Assembly: GCF_910592395.1 (NCBI RefSeq)
Contig: NC_088321.1
Location: 4,650,001 to 4,714,000, forward strand
Source: Lineus longissimus
Lineage: Eukaryota; Nemertea; Pilidiophora; Heteronemertea; Lineidae
DNA: 64,000 bases
Direction of reading: 5' to 3'
The translations under genes were made by a program, and so were the position numbers. The stretch's first letter is position 1; every line of letters starts with the position of its first letter. The notes under the pieces were generated by a model, which did not search any database, had not been told where the DNA came from, and was given only the letters and a program-made list of their open reading frames with translations. Positions 17,501 through 29,430 of the stretch are shown piece after piece.

Positions 17501-19392
17501 CTAATGACGATGATCGCATTTTCAGGGAGCTGTAGTGTCAACAAGTTCACCAAATAAGAGTCATTGTGCTGCTAGCACATATACACAAGCATGGATATCA
17601 AAATTTGCCGTAAGTACATGTATTTTTATCAAGAAAGCATGCAACTAGATGAAATTCAATTTGAGGTCGTTTGAGAGTAAATAACAACTTAAAGTGGTGT
17701 ATGTCTCCTTCAATAACTAAGATGATGGCATTGACGAGTTCGACGCCAATAATAGATGCAATGATGATGAGGTTTTGCTGTTCAAACAAATTTGTTGTGG
17801 CATTTAGTACATGAAATATGGTTTTTAAATCCCGAAAAACATAGAGGCCAAATGAAACATTTGGTGAAGACAACGATCAAAGTGCTGGCTAAGTTATGTA
17901 TGACATGAACACAATTGTTCTCATGAGTATCTTCTTTTATTACAGTCACACGGTGCGCCTACTGGTAGTTCAACTCTTACAAAAGAAGCCATAACTGTTC
18001 AAACAAGGAAGTTATGTCTGCAAAGTTCCACAGAGAGAAGGTCACCAGAAAAATGTCCGTCACAAGAAGTAAGTTCACAGAGTTGGCCTTGTTAAAAAAA
18101 ACTTGAGTTTAAACACAGCGTTATAACAACTTCCCACAAATCAGTATAGATTCAAATGCAAGATGCTTTTATTACTATTTGCACATCATCAGGCTGGACC
18201 AGTTACAGTGCTGTGGCCTAAGTGGGGATTAGCAGGTTGAAACCTCATCATACAGGAGCACCCCTAATACTTTACATGTATGTCTGCAATGCTAGAGAGA
18301 TTTTGGACAATGGTTGAGCAGAGCCTGGGTGTTGTGGTTACAGCTGTTCCTTTGCCTTTTCAGAGTTCCAAATTAAGACATCTGAGAAGTGACTACGAAA
18401 AGCTTGAAGACAAGTGTGAATGGCTAAAAGATGAACTTGTGAAGACAGACAGGCGCTATAAATACTTATATGAACAGTACAACAACGTGCAATTCATGGC
18501 CTCAGTGCGGAATGAACGACACAAAATTTGTACCCACTTTCGAATGGCGGAGCAAGTGTCGTCATATGCTGTCAAGCAGGTTGAAGAGAGTTTTTTTAGC
18601 AACGTATTTTTCAATCCAGACTGTGACATAGACAACGTCATTGTTCCTATCATCAATGTAAAGCTGATGAAAGTATTAAAAGTTGGAGACACTTGCCAAA
18701 CATACAAAGCCGCCTGCCACACTGTCAATAGGTTCGCTGCTAAGCAATACAGTGATGAGAACTATGCATCCGTTGTCAACCGAGAGTTTCGGGTGCTGTC
18801 CTGTATCAATGCCACATTTACCCCATTCCCAATTGGAGTATATTATAAGGATAACAAACCGGCATTGGTGACTTCATTCCACCACATTACGGGGACTGTA
18901 TATAGCTTAAAGGACTGTTTTTTGGATTTTCCTTCCCATTTAAGTGGGAGGGGATGGGTGAAAGCAACGGTCACATTTGGCTTTCACCTCAGTCACCTCT
19001 TCGTAAGACGGTTTTTGCATAACAACTTGAAGGCTGATAATGTTGTGCTGGATGCAAATGAGAAGGGCATAGATGTCATTCTGTGCAGTTGGAAAAATTC
19101 TTGTAGAATCGAATCTGCCCGAATTCTCACAGAGAAGCAAACAAAAAAGCTTGCGGACAATATTGTTGTCCCAGAGGTTTTGCGCAGAGAGAAGCCATTT
19201 TCAATTGCAAGTAACATTTATGCATTCGGTTGTCTTGGAATCTTGGTTGTGAAATATTGTAGGGCATATGAAATCACGGATTACAATTTACCAGCTCTGG
19301 AAAGATTCTGTCTGAAATGTGTGAGTCCAAGATCTGCAGCAAGGCCAGATGTTGAGCTGTTTGACGAATACCTCGAATCATTTGACATATAA
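14536..19392 (+). CDS. Multi-exon gene with a C-terminal degenerate protein kinase domain
   Basis: Exons I can support: 14536-14624, 14857-14925, 15245-15313, 17526-17609, 17946-18068 and 18364-19392. All internal joins are phase 0 with GT-AG borders. The first exon begins mid-codon, so upstream exons are missing. The N-terminal exons encode a basic stretch (KKKRLRKNKQMRKKAQ) and then Ser/Thr/Gln-rich linkers. The last exon starts with a coiled coil, then a kinase fold: FAAKQY (the ATP-site Lys), REFRVLS (the helix C Glu), HNNLKADNVVL (catalytic loop), CSWKN where DFG is expected, and SNIYAFGCLG (helix F). The catalytic Asp is Asn and the DFG Asp is Cys, so this is probably a pseudokinase with a scaffolding role. 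A Harbinger element occupies the third supported intron. The family is unnamed to me. Confidence 0.65.
16361..16756 (+). pseudogene. Harbinger Myb/SANT-like DNA-binding protein, fragment
   Basis: Two overlapping frames together carry the end of a trihelix/Myb-like domain: REKKWKDLKQKAKKRG in the frame ending at 16508, then MKKRQVTGNVPFSDD and NDTEEKIIGLL in this frame. The change of frame at the A/G run near 16488-16496 marks a frameshift. In Harbinger elements this protein helps the transposase bind DNA and enter the nucleus. The N-terminal part is missing. Confidence 0.5.
16911..17216 (-). pseudogene. Harbinger transposase N-terminal fragment
   Basis: About 101 residues begin MAAVIFAEEDVRRPLRRERV and pass directly to a segment like the helix-turn-helix region of DDE_4-type transposases (TGCIGDVTVMPVTSANL, then ALVRKAQQFVSFP). 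The DDE catalytic core is absent and the junction between the two parts looks deleted. The copy is therefore non-autonomous. Confidence 0.5.
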
Positions 19393-21149
19393 TAATGTGT
19401 GACTCTAACTGAAAAGACAGTACATGTATCCCTCTGACATTGGCGGATGGTATTTTGGAGAACTTTGTTTTCCACCTGGAGGTTCTATCTTGACTGAGAA
19501 TACTTGGCCTGTAAGGTCACATACAATTTACAAACTGTATGACGAGTTTGGGTCTTAACCCTTTAGCTCCTGCGAGTCTACAAATTTTTTTCCAGCATCT
19601 CCCTGAAGATTTCCAGGTATTCCTATAGTGTATAGACTTTTGGCAAAAGAGATACAAAAAGTTGAGAATGAAGTACTACAAGTTATTTTGAAGCTAACAA
19701 TCATACCTACAATATGATATCATAAATTTTTCATTTTTAACCCCTTGGTATCGACAGGATTAACCCTCTCAGCAATTTAGTGAAAATTCATAAAAATGCC
19801 CTGTAGTAAACAACAGAATCATAAGAAGTTCCTACCTAATCAAAAAAATCCATAAAGAAACCCAAATGTACGATAATCCAACCTAATATCGATCGAAAAA
19901 CACAACCCGGCAGTCTCCTGTACATGAATACATGAATGGGTTGATATGAAGTTATGGTTTGCACATGTCACATTTGTTGGTCAAGTTGGACCATGAGAAT
20001 TGCGAAATTAAAACACCTACAAAAATTTCCAGGGTGTGGTTTTATTGCTGAATTGACATGTAGACGATGGATATCTTTTTACCGGTGAATACTAGTTGTA
20101 TGTTGTTATTATCAATATGTCAGGCCTTCCTAGTTGGTCACAAGTTGTCATAGTGACTTGTCTAGTTCGAAGTGTTCTGTTCAATAAAAACACTTGAATT
20201 CACTTGAGTCATATGTTGTGTTTTCCTTTGAATTTTATTACACAGTGGCGAGTATTGATACTTTCAATTATAGCCTACAGTGGAAACCAACACAGACCAG
20301 AGCTACAAGGAGAATGGCATGCCAAATCAAAGAAGAGAATCTTGCTGTGTTCGCTTGCTACCACATTGTGACCAAAAACCGGAAATTACGACAGCTTTTT
20401 TAGGTGACAAGGTGCATTTTGGAGGACAATCGGGACAAGGTTGAGACTAGTCCACAGTCTGTCTGGCTTTGGAAGAAGTCTTCTACTTCCGAAACATTGT
20501 ACCAATTATTTGGGAAATTACACTGTAAATTTTGTCTCCAGTCAGCTTGTGGAAAATTTTACAGAGGAGGGTGTGTCTGTAGGAGAAAAGCCTAGATGTG
20601 CACAAGTGATGCGTCTACACAAGTGGATTTTAGTGGAAACACCCTCAACTGACACTTTCACATTGGCACCTGCTCATGTGAAATATTTTGACAGCAATGT
20701 GCAAAAAAGCTGTTAAAATGTAGTGAAGTCCGAGTTGCTTTGAATATGGAGAGCCCTAGACCAATCACAAACATTGACTGTAGACAGTGGCAGACAGTAT
20801 TCAGCACTGTTTGATTTTGGTTCTTACATTGCACCAGGAGTCTAAACAGACCTTAAATGTACACACAGGTATCCTTTTCCTGACAAGGAAATTATTTCAT
20901 GTTGTGACGCTCTCCCATGAACTGTTGAGCGAACTATTTCAAAGTTGTGCACTAAAAGCTCTTTTCTCCACTGACAGTTGCCTCAAGTACAGCAATGCAT
21001 ACATAAAATTGTAATCAATGTTGACAGAGACCATGACAAAAATATCACGAAGAAATCATTGAAAAATAAATCTTGCTTTATTTACAGAAAACATTACATG
21101 TATACATGTCACAAATGATTTTGAAAAGCGATTTTGTGCAGTAACATTG
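19393..21149. other. Intergenic region between two convergent host genes
   Basis: This is the 3' flank of the kinase-like gene. The plus strand has AATAAA at about 20183. Minus-strand AATAAA (plus TTTATT) near 21077-21083 can serve the chromodomain gene. An unrecognised open stretch at 20441-20716 has no family signal. I see nothing else. Confidence 0.4.
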
Positions 21150-24100
21150 TCACATAATTAAACAACTCATCATGTCTGCATGTATACTGGCGTATTTGGC
21201 ACTTGAAGAAGTCAGATAATCTCTCAGCATGGCTTGTGAGTGTTCACTCGTGAGGTGGCGGAGTGGTTCCCATGTATCATCTTGTGGACCGTCATAGCCA
21301 ACCCACTTCACTCGATATTCAAGAACACCCTTATTTTTTCGGTGCTTGTAGATCTTCTCGACTATACCTGAAATATGTTTGGAAAAAGTTGTTAAGAGAT
21401 ACCAGAACAAAAATTGCATTCATTGACATTTAATGATGAGTTCTGCTGTATTTGCCAAATCCCCTAAGACCTTTCTTGCAGCAACCACAACAATATGTTT
21501 TTGCTACAATATTGAAGCTGCCTGTATATCACTATTTCATTGAAGGAATTCATAATTCTTTGTCATATATTGTACTGGTAAAATGACTTTTGATGCTTAT
21601 TATTGCAAAAAAAGGGATAATTTTTTAGGCCAAATATGTGATTTAAACCATTTCGCAAACACTTCGTCCATACTGGATTAAGATTGGATGCATGGAATAA
21701 TCTACCATTGGTTGGACTCTAGGAATAAGAATCCTAAAATGTACCTTGGTTCGAAGCTGTAAGTTTGGCTACATCTTCGCTTAATTGCTCATCCGCATCC
21801 TAGAAGAGTGAATAGAAATGGTTTGGATAAAATGTTTCAATGTTTGTAGTGAAGTTAGAAAGAAGAGCAACAAATTGTGATCAATATAATGTAACTATTT
21901 AATGAAGAGATTTAAAAACAATGATCAAATCAATGTTTTAAACATGAATAAGGATAATTTAGAAAATACTTCTGCACCTACCAGTTTCGCTGACTTCTTC
22001 TTTCTCATGCCAACCCTGGATTTTGTGTTCTTCATCCGAACTCCCAATTCCTCCTCCCAGCTGACTCCTAAAGATGAGAAAAATAATGATGAGCCAAATA
22101 ATGGTTACTTCAAATGGTAAAAGTGCTATTCAAAAGTTGCCTTTATCATGAAAATAACTGTCAGCCAGTGCCAATCATGTTACCACTGTACCTAAACTAA
22201 TAGATGTCTCTCACCAGTTAATATATGTAATCATCTTTATTCATGTAAATTAAGTTACATTACAAATGTGCAAAAGTGCAAGTGCAACAAAAGTACAAAA
22301 AGTGATGACAAAGAAATGAAAGACCCTCCCAATCCCTACATATAAGGCATAGACATTTACACAGGGCTACCCAGTACAGAGTACCCCAAGAATTACATTC
22401 ATATTATCGATATCTATCCTCAAAAGTGTGTCTCTATACATTAAAAAATCTCTGATAACAGCAGCAGTTTGCTGCAGTCTATAAAACTCCTCCTTTAAAG
22501 GTACCTTGAAAGTTAGAGGAACGTGGTTCCTGGGTATATCTAACTCACTAGCCAAGTGTGAGGGTGTATTTGATACATTGGAGCCACTGCCATTCAAAGA
22601 AAGTGTGCTCGCAAGATTAACATAGATATTGGAATTGTTTACAGCCTTACGATAAAAGTTTAAAAATCTGTTTTGTAACAATGTTTTTATTGAACAAGTA
22701 TCTAATATTAGTGGCAAAAGGGCACAATGAGTCCGAGGGTGAAGTCTACATAATTTCCGCACCGCTTATCTCCATGCTGTATATACTACGCCTACTACTT
22801 TATTATTTAAATCCCACAGGACTGTACCTAAGAGTGACATGCAATATGAGTAAAAAAGTTTGATTTTCGTTTCAAAATTGCAAAAATAAAACTTTGATAT
22901 GAGGACATTTACCCGCCTATTGAAATCTGATACTGTTTTTTTTTTCTTGATTATTTACCCTCAGTCCAATTAAGTTTCCTAAATGGAGAGCAGTAGCTTC
23001 AGCAGTTACAGGAATACCCTGAAAAGTGATAAGTATTGGTATAAGATTTCCACCACCTGGTTCCAGACAGAAATATAACAACTGACAAGTTTAGAAGGGG
23101 CAGTGTTGTAGTTTTCTGCGGCATCTCGCTTGATGAAAACAAATAAAGGAAACGATGTTAATATTTTTCCACACAGCACATTGTACTTACTTGGGTTCAC
23201 CGACTTCTTGAACGCACTGCCCTCCTTATCCTGAAAGACATTGTAAAATGATCGGTATATCAGTATGTAAACAAAACTATCTTCGAAGTATGCTGCATTT
23301 TGTAAATTGCCCAAAGTACAATTTCAATGGTTCACCAAGACTCTGATTGCATTGAACAGATTATGAAGATGAATTATGTCTTTTTCTAGTTGAAGGTTAT
23401 TAAAAAACAGCGCAAGAAAAACAGAACAGGCCATAGTTAATTCTTCTACTTCCAGATTATGCGAAAACACAAAAGTGCACATGTACATGTATGAATGAAT
23501 GAGGAAATGACACACTGTGTAGGTCATATTGTCACAGACAAAATCATACAAAAAATGAAAAGATGTTACAGTATCAGACCAATTGATATTTTTTCAAAAT
23601 TGCTCCAGGTGATAATATATTGTAAAGGTACAGATAATATACTTACTTGAATGGAAGATTTCTTTGAAAATACTGCTGGTCATGGTATAGGCAAGGGTAA
23701 AACTGGAGCAACTCCAACCCCACCTCCCGCAAAGTGATTGAGCATAGTTGGATAAAAATAGTTAAGAAAGAATTAATTGCACCGCAATGATTGAGGAATA
23801 TCTCTAACAATAATTGTAAGCAATGCTCTGACGTTACTGGGACGGCGGAGTGGTGACCATTGCACTACAAAACCTAACGTTTTCAAATAACACCTTAATA
23901 TAAATGCTTACCTGTAGCACTGCCACTGAGTTGAACTTCACTGGTGTTTGTCAATGGTAGAGATTCTTCTTCATCTATGCCGAGGGTGTCTTCATCATCC
24001 ATCACCGGTACCTGTGACATACTGCAAATGTAACGCAGTGTCATTGTTTTACATAAATGCACCAACCAAGTACTTCAACCCTTAATGAAGAAGAGGCTAA

Positions 24101-26598
24101 TAAGCAAAGATGTCAATGTCTTATGATACCAGCTTAAAATCATTGAGTTTTTTAGGCAAATATTGGTGCCCATTTTCTCAGTTTTTGTAGTAAATACATG
24201 TTTACTGGCCTCGAATTTAACAAAGGGCACCGCAATAAGGTGGACATTGCCCTTTTAATGACATTTGTGTTATGATATTTATCACATAGACGGAAGTATC
24301 TGTCACCATTGAAGATCAGGTCAGTGTGATAATGCTTCTACAATCTACTACTAGCAAATGTAGTTATCAGGGACCCTCACCTAGAGGTCATAACGAAAGA
24401 CCAACGACAACGACAGCTCATCAAGTTGATCTCAGCTCTTGTTTATTGTCTCTTTGTCTCTTTAGTCATGTAAACTGAAAATACAAACGTTACAACGTGT
24501 ACTACTAGTGCAATAGAGAAAAGGTTATAAAATAAATTGTCACATTCAAGTCACATCCACTGTCTTCAGACGTTTTCGTCTTGACCAGATGGTGCTGCCA
24601 TCTACACTAAGCTGGACCAGTTACAGTATGACAGGTATTTCTTCAAATTATAGGCCTCCAACACACTTACAAGTTAGCCAACACATTCAGTACTGAGAAT
24701 ATGGTAAAATGATACAAAATAGGCCTGTCTTACAAGGTTTAGGTATAAACAGAGGATGAAAACGATCAAGACTTCAACCCTGTACATCACGTGACCATGC
24801 CAAACTGAGTCCTGGACCACGCCTTACTTTCAAAGTAATTATTTATCATACTATATGAGTCAATAGGTTTACAAAACCACACTTATAGAATGATTCAACT
24901 TAACTCTTACCTCCTATATATGGACCCTAAGTAGCAGTTAGCTGTCCAAAATTACAAGCTTTGTCCATACAAAAACTAGTCTGTGTCAATTTCTCCAAAA
25001 AGCTAATGGTTGGTGACCACCAAAACCAGTGACGCCATAAACAACCCCTAAAACAAAAGAGCACTCAAGGTGCCAGATATAAAAACGACCGCTGGTCGTT
25101 ACAGAGGTGTCGGATGACATTTCTTCAGCAGCATCATGTGGTTGTTCAGGTAAGGTGCTAGATATGAAGAGTGCATGTAAAAGCACAGAGGTACATCGGT
25201 TGCTTAGCTTTTTTGGTAATTAAAGCCCAAGGATCCAGCAATGGTCTCGCACACAACCACGCCTTGTAAAAGTTCCTCAAAACTGACATGACTTTGGAAA
25301 ATTGAACTTACATGTTTAACACAAACTTTAAATACGTAATCACTGCCAGGAGTTCTGCCATCTTTGCCTTCCCTATGCTCCCCATAGAGTGTGGTATTTG
25401 CAGTCCATCAGGTAGGCCATGAACAGTGACCATCCCTTTGTGGTGATCGCTGTAAGGGAAACGAGCCCTACCAGTGGAAGCGCCTGTCCAGTTATAAAAA
25501 ATATTTGAATTTAAATTGACAATGAATAGGATTCAACAAGTTATGCAAGTTAATTCATCTTTGATTCAATTTGTCACTGATGACATCGTTACAAGCAAAA
25601 GCATAACAGTAATCCAAAAAGATAATAAAAATATCAAAGTTAGTGACAAGCAATCTTTACCAGTTTAATACCTACTTAGCTTTTTTATGAAATAAATTAC
25701 CGGAATTCACATAAAATACAAAATGGAAGATTTTCCTTTATAAAATAAATAGAAATGTGACATACTATGGGCAATGGTGCATCAACTGAGAATTTATGAA
25801 GTAAACCAAAATAAAAATGACTTACAATATGCAGTATCAAGGGCCTCTCGAACCCACTTTTCAAGGCACTTCAGTTTCACCCAAAGTGCTGGTTCCAACT
25901 GCAGCCTGGGTATACAATACATCTGAAAGTTAAGGACAACAATAATTTGTAAGATTTTAGAATATTGCAGCAATAAAGCTTAAAAAGACAAACCATAAGC
26001 TTTAGAAATAGGAATAAACTGATAGGTTCAAGACCTATCTAACATCTCATCTTTATCGTGCCGAGGCGAACAGGTGTCTTTGAGGTGGAGGGCCTATCAT
26101 AGTTTTCAATGAAGTACTGAATTGATAAAATGAAACAAATCATTGCGCATGTTATTCTGCAGTCTGCAGTCTGCCCTGAAAAGTGTACAATTGCAGATTT
26201 CTGGTACAAGTAGTGAAGGCAATCATCAACAATATACTGTATGGTTATCATATTTAAACAGTGCCAAAAGTATCATTGAGAGTGGAGATTAGATATCCAG
26301 ATGAAAAAGAATTTCAAATGTTTCTAGGACAAACAGGTCTCAGCAATCCCACAGAAGTGATATTTTCAGAGACAGCTGTCACATTATTTTGATTTGACTA
26401 AATCCTAAATCTTCAAAAACTATTCTGATTTAATATGAAACATACCTTCACATTCTTGTACACCAAACCCAATTCTTTCGCAACCTCTTCAATTTTGCTA
26501 TGATTATTTTTGTTGGTAGTTTTCAAACCATCTTTGTAGTACTGAATTAATTTCTTTCGCTGGTGATCTGTGAATTTTACTCGAGATTTGGAAGACAT
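21150..26598 (-). CDS. Nine-exon gene: homeodomain-like N-terminus and C-terminal chromodomain
   Basis: Exons in order of transcription: 26598-26446, 25922-25826, 25483-25312, 24021-23912, 23672-23647, 23230-23191, 22067-21982, 21799-21745 and 21367-21150. Every junction is GT-AG and the phases join without error, giving 318 residues. The start is MSSKSRVKFTDHQ, just inside an acceptor site, so a 5' UTR exon is likely. Residues 5-50 resemble a homeodomain (FTDHQRKKLIQYY, then IEEVAKELGLVYKNVK), but the expected W-F-N-R recognition helix is not found in the next exon. The middle holds an acidic linker and a basic patch (MRKKKSAKL). Residues about 248-300 form a chromodomain: VEKIYKHRKNKG, EYRVKWVGY, DDTWEPL. 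A chromatin-binding nuclear protein is inferred. The domain pairing is unusual. Confidence 0.7.
22225..22762 (-). mobile_element. LINE fragment (reverse-transcriptase C-terminus and 3' UTR)
   Basis: The minus-strand frame ending at 22367 looks like the extreme C-terminus of a non-LTR retrotransposon: CRLHPRTHCALLPL, LLQNRFLNFYRKAV, SNIYVNLASTL. It is followed by about 140 nt ending near AATAAAGATG. It is 5'-truncated and lies in an intron of the chromodomain gene on the same strand. The clade cannot be decided. Confidence 0.55.
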
Positions 26599-27633
26599 AT
26601 TCTGAAATGAAGAAATGTGTAGCGGTGAAGGGCTTATATATTTGTCACCGTATAAACGTCGCAACTCTGAACTCAAACCCAAAGACTAAACCAATTAAGA
26701 TATCTTTTTACATTATTTATTTATTACCCACGTCACTCTAACGATAATGGTTAACGATACTGGGTGTCTGGGTTCACCAGGGCCTGGGAAGAACACAGAA
26801 ATAATAATTACAGCTAGGTTTAGTAGGCATTTCCTAATATTGTCACAAAATGGAACTTGAAAGTTGACTCAAGGCTACCGCAGCTGTTGGCACCGATTTT
26901 TGCTACTTAATTGCATGATCGAAGATGTTCAGGGGGAGAACGTTATTCCCTCTTGACATGTTATAGCCTATATATTTCATTTTAAACTGCTTAAGTTTGA
27001 AGAAACCAAGAAAATCAAGAGTCATGACATGACATAATAGCCTAGCGTATATATATAGAGGGGTGTCTCCCTCACAAAATGCCGCATCCCCTGGGCCAAC
27101 CATGCAGAGCAAATAGGCCTAGGCTATGCGATCTAACTTCACGACAACTTTTAGGCAATGTCAACTCTTCGGTATCTTTGATCAATAGAATCCTTCCTGG
27201 CAAAGGGAATGCTTTGGGATGCCTTATATGGTGGGCGGTCAACAGTACACACAACACACACGTGCACATACTACTGCACAAACATTAAAAATGTACGTTA
27301 GCGCTACCACTATACCAGTGTACCACGTGGACCAATAAATTATTATGTCACAGTCGTTCCGTTCTACATATCGAAACGAACTTTTGCACATTTTCGTTTC
27401 TTTGGTAATAGGCCAAGTATGGAATAAAAACTTACGAAGTATAGTGCAGGAGTAAAATCACAGGTAAACACACGGTAAAAAAGCGGGATTTGCGAAAAGC
27501 ATTGAAGCATAAACCTCGTTTTCGGTTTGATGATAATTTTGGTATTGCGCAACCCGCTAGTGTGCGATGATCAGGAAGGTTATCCACGTGCTCGAAAATA
27601 ATCAAAGAAGGAATTATTACCATTAAAATGAAT
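26599..27633. other. Upstream region of the chromodomain gene; no gene seen
   Basis: About 1 kb holds no supportable coding exon. It should contain the 5' UTR exon and promoter of the minus-strand gene, but I cannot place a start site. DIRS copy 1 begins at 27634. Confidence 0.4.
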
Positions 27634-27674
27634 TGCCCATTTCCTTACAAGAAATGGCCATTTTGTTAGTTCAT

Positions 27675-27846
27675 ACTTACCTATGGAACACTTTTGCATG
27701 TTACTCCATTTGGGCTCAAACACAAGAGTATCCCTTTAATTTTCTAAAGGGAGAACTGAGTTAACAGCTCGGCCGCCAGGCGGCGCCCTGACCGATCCCG
27801 CGAGATCGCGCCGATCTCATGCCGCCATATTTAGTCTTTACTCTTG
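27675..27846. repeat. DIRS copy 1 inverted terminal repeat, left
   Basis: 172 bp are the reverse complement of 33691-33862, with about one mismatch. Outside it is a 41-bp tip (27634-27674) containing its own palindrome CCATTTC...GAAATGG. Confidence 0.9.
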
Positions 27847-27893
27847 AGCGTTAATAAAGAGTATGTCCCGTTTGTGGGGACGGCGGGAGGGCC

Positions 27894-27991
27894 GTGTTCC
27901 ATAGGTAAGTATGAACTAACAAAATGGCCATTTCTTGTAAGGAAATGGGCATTTTGTGTCATTCAAACTTACCTATGGAACACTTTTGCAT
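27894..27991. repeat. DIRS copy 1 internal complementary region
   Basis: The first half (27894-27951) is complementary to the left tip and the second half (27950-27991) to the right tip of the element. The two are joined at GGGCATTTTG with a shared CA/TG. This is the circle-junction template typical of DIRS elements. Confidence 0.85.
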
Positions 27992-28422
27992 CGAATCCCA
28001 GCAACCTATTGGAGGTGGGAAACGAGGACTTACCTAAGGCTGAGCTGTTGTTCCATCCAGGAGGCACCACCGGCATATTAGCTAAGGAGGACCGCCAGGG
28101 GAAAGAAATGGGGAGAACCGGAGGACCGGTATTTTGATCTCGGTATTACAATCATATTATAGAGAGTAATAGACCCATTCTCCGGAAAGCGCTAGAATTG
28201 CGTAATAAAACCATCTTCTTTCCGGCAACAGAGCTTAGAGCAAGTAAGGCATGTTGAAGGGTGTAGAATGAATTATTGCTAAACAACAATAAGAAATTGC
28301 GTCCTTTCTAGTCTACTAGGGGTTGCCTGGATGTTGAAGATAGGGCATATCAAAAATGGCGCAAGATGCGCGTTTGACTCTTCAATCGGGCTTCCCCCCC
28401 CCTTTTTTTGATCTAGCCAGGA

Positions 28423-29430
28423 TCAAACAACATGCCCCGCAGACACAATCGGGCCGATTGTGTGCATGCCATCTACGAGGGAAGAAACGTCTCGTAGGTA
28501 GAAACGAGAGAATGTGGAGTGATTACTCCAACATGCAGCGGAAACGACTTCTTGAAAAGCAACTCCTCGGTAGTTAGCCCAGGAGGTGGCTAGTGCTCTA
28601 ACTTCGTGCGCTGAGATGTTAGCTAGCGCACGAAGATCAGAGGAAGTCTTCAAGGTGTTGTAGGAAAGACGAATAGTCTCCACAATCCACCTTGAAATAG
28701 TGGCGGCCGCTATCTCTCGTTTATTTCCCTCCTTATAGGACAAAAACAAACGCTCTCTCCCCTGGCGGATACCGGGAGGTTTTGTCCTATTTATGTAGAA
28801 CTTTAGGGCCCTGACGGGACATAAAGTTCTGTCAGGAAGATCATAAGAGATCGTTCCTGACAGAGAGGGAATAGTAACCGGGGGCCGAGAGGCGGCCGGT
28901 CCCTGGTTCTTCGCCAGAAATCCTGGTATAAAAGCCAGGATAACCTCCCCTCCCTCTCTAAAAGCCAGCTTCTTAAAAGAAAGTGCATGGAGCTCTGATC
29001 TCCGTTGGGCGGTAGCCAAGGCTACTAGAAAGACCGTTTTGAGTGTCAGATATTTCATGGATGAAATAGACATGGGTTCAAAAGGATGCCTCATGAGCAC
29101 CTTAAGGACAACAGAAAGGTCCCATTTAGGGGTGTTGTGAACCGGTCTAGGACGCTCTAATAACATTCCTCTGAAAAGAGGGGTTATTTGGTCCTCCCAA
29201 CGAAGATCCCAGGTGCTTAAAACACGGAGGGTAGAAGCAATGGCGGACTTGTACCCTTTTATAGCCGTGACAGATAGTTGTCTTTCCGTGAATAATTCAA
29301 TAAGGAAATCAACTAATCTGTATATAGAGGGAGAGATCGGATTAACTCCGTTCTCCCTGCACCAGGAAGTGAAGGTAGACCACTTTCCTTGATACACATC
29401 AAGGGTAGACCCCCGTTGAGGTGCGGACAT
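28423..29430 (-). CDS. DIRS tyrosine recombinase (copy 1)
   Basis: From the ATG at 29430 (MSAPQRGS) the frame gives about 335 residues. The catalytic residues are visible: Arg in ATAQRRSELHAL, His and Arg in HEVRALATSW, and Tyr in STFSRFYLRD. The N-terminal part (YQGKWSTFTSWCRENG) resembles a core-binding SAM-like domain. The frame stays open upstream through the overlap with RNase H, so translation may begin earlier. The enzyme would insert the circular DNA intermediate. This is the least damaged gene of copy 1. Confidence 0.8.
   Translation of the reverse strand: MSAPQRGSTLDVYQGKWSTFTSWCRENGVNPISPSIYRLVDFLIELFTERQLSVTAIKGYKSAIASTLRVLSTWDLRWEDQITPLFRGMLLERPRPVHNTPKWDLSVVLKVLMRHPFEPMSISSMKYLTLKTVFLVALATAQRRSELHALSFKKLAFREGGEVILAFIPGFLAKNQGPAASRPPVTIPSLSGTISYDLPDRTLCPVRALKFYINRTKPPGIRQGRERLFLSYKEGNKREIAAATISRWIVETIRLSYNTLKTSSDLRALANISAHEVRALATSWANYRGVAFQEVVSAACWSNHSTFSRFYLRDVSSLVDGMHTIGPIVSAGHVV

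Noticed and set aside
20441-20716. 92-codon plus-strand frame
   Set aside because: No recognisable motif and no fitting splice sites; left as unassigned intergenic sequence.
22959-23017. Candidate exon (GIPVTAEATALHLGNLIG) in the chromodomain gene
   Set aside because: Its phase does not fit either neighbour, while skipping it keeps the whole gene in frame.
27844-28137. Plus-strand frame present in both DIRS copies (also 47043-47336)
   Set aside because: It crosses the internal complementary region and has no protein signal; conservation reflects DNA identity of the copies.
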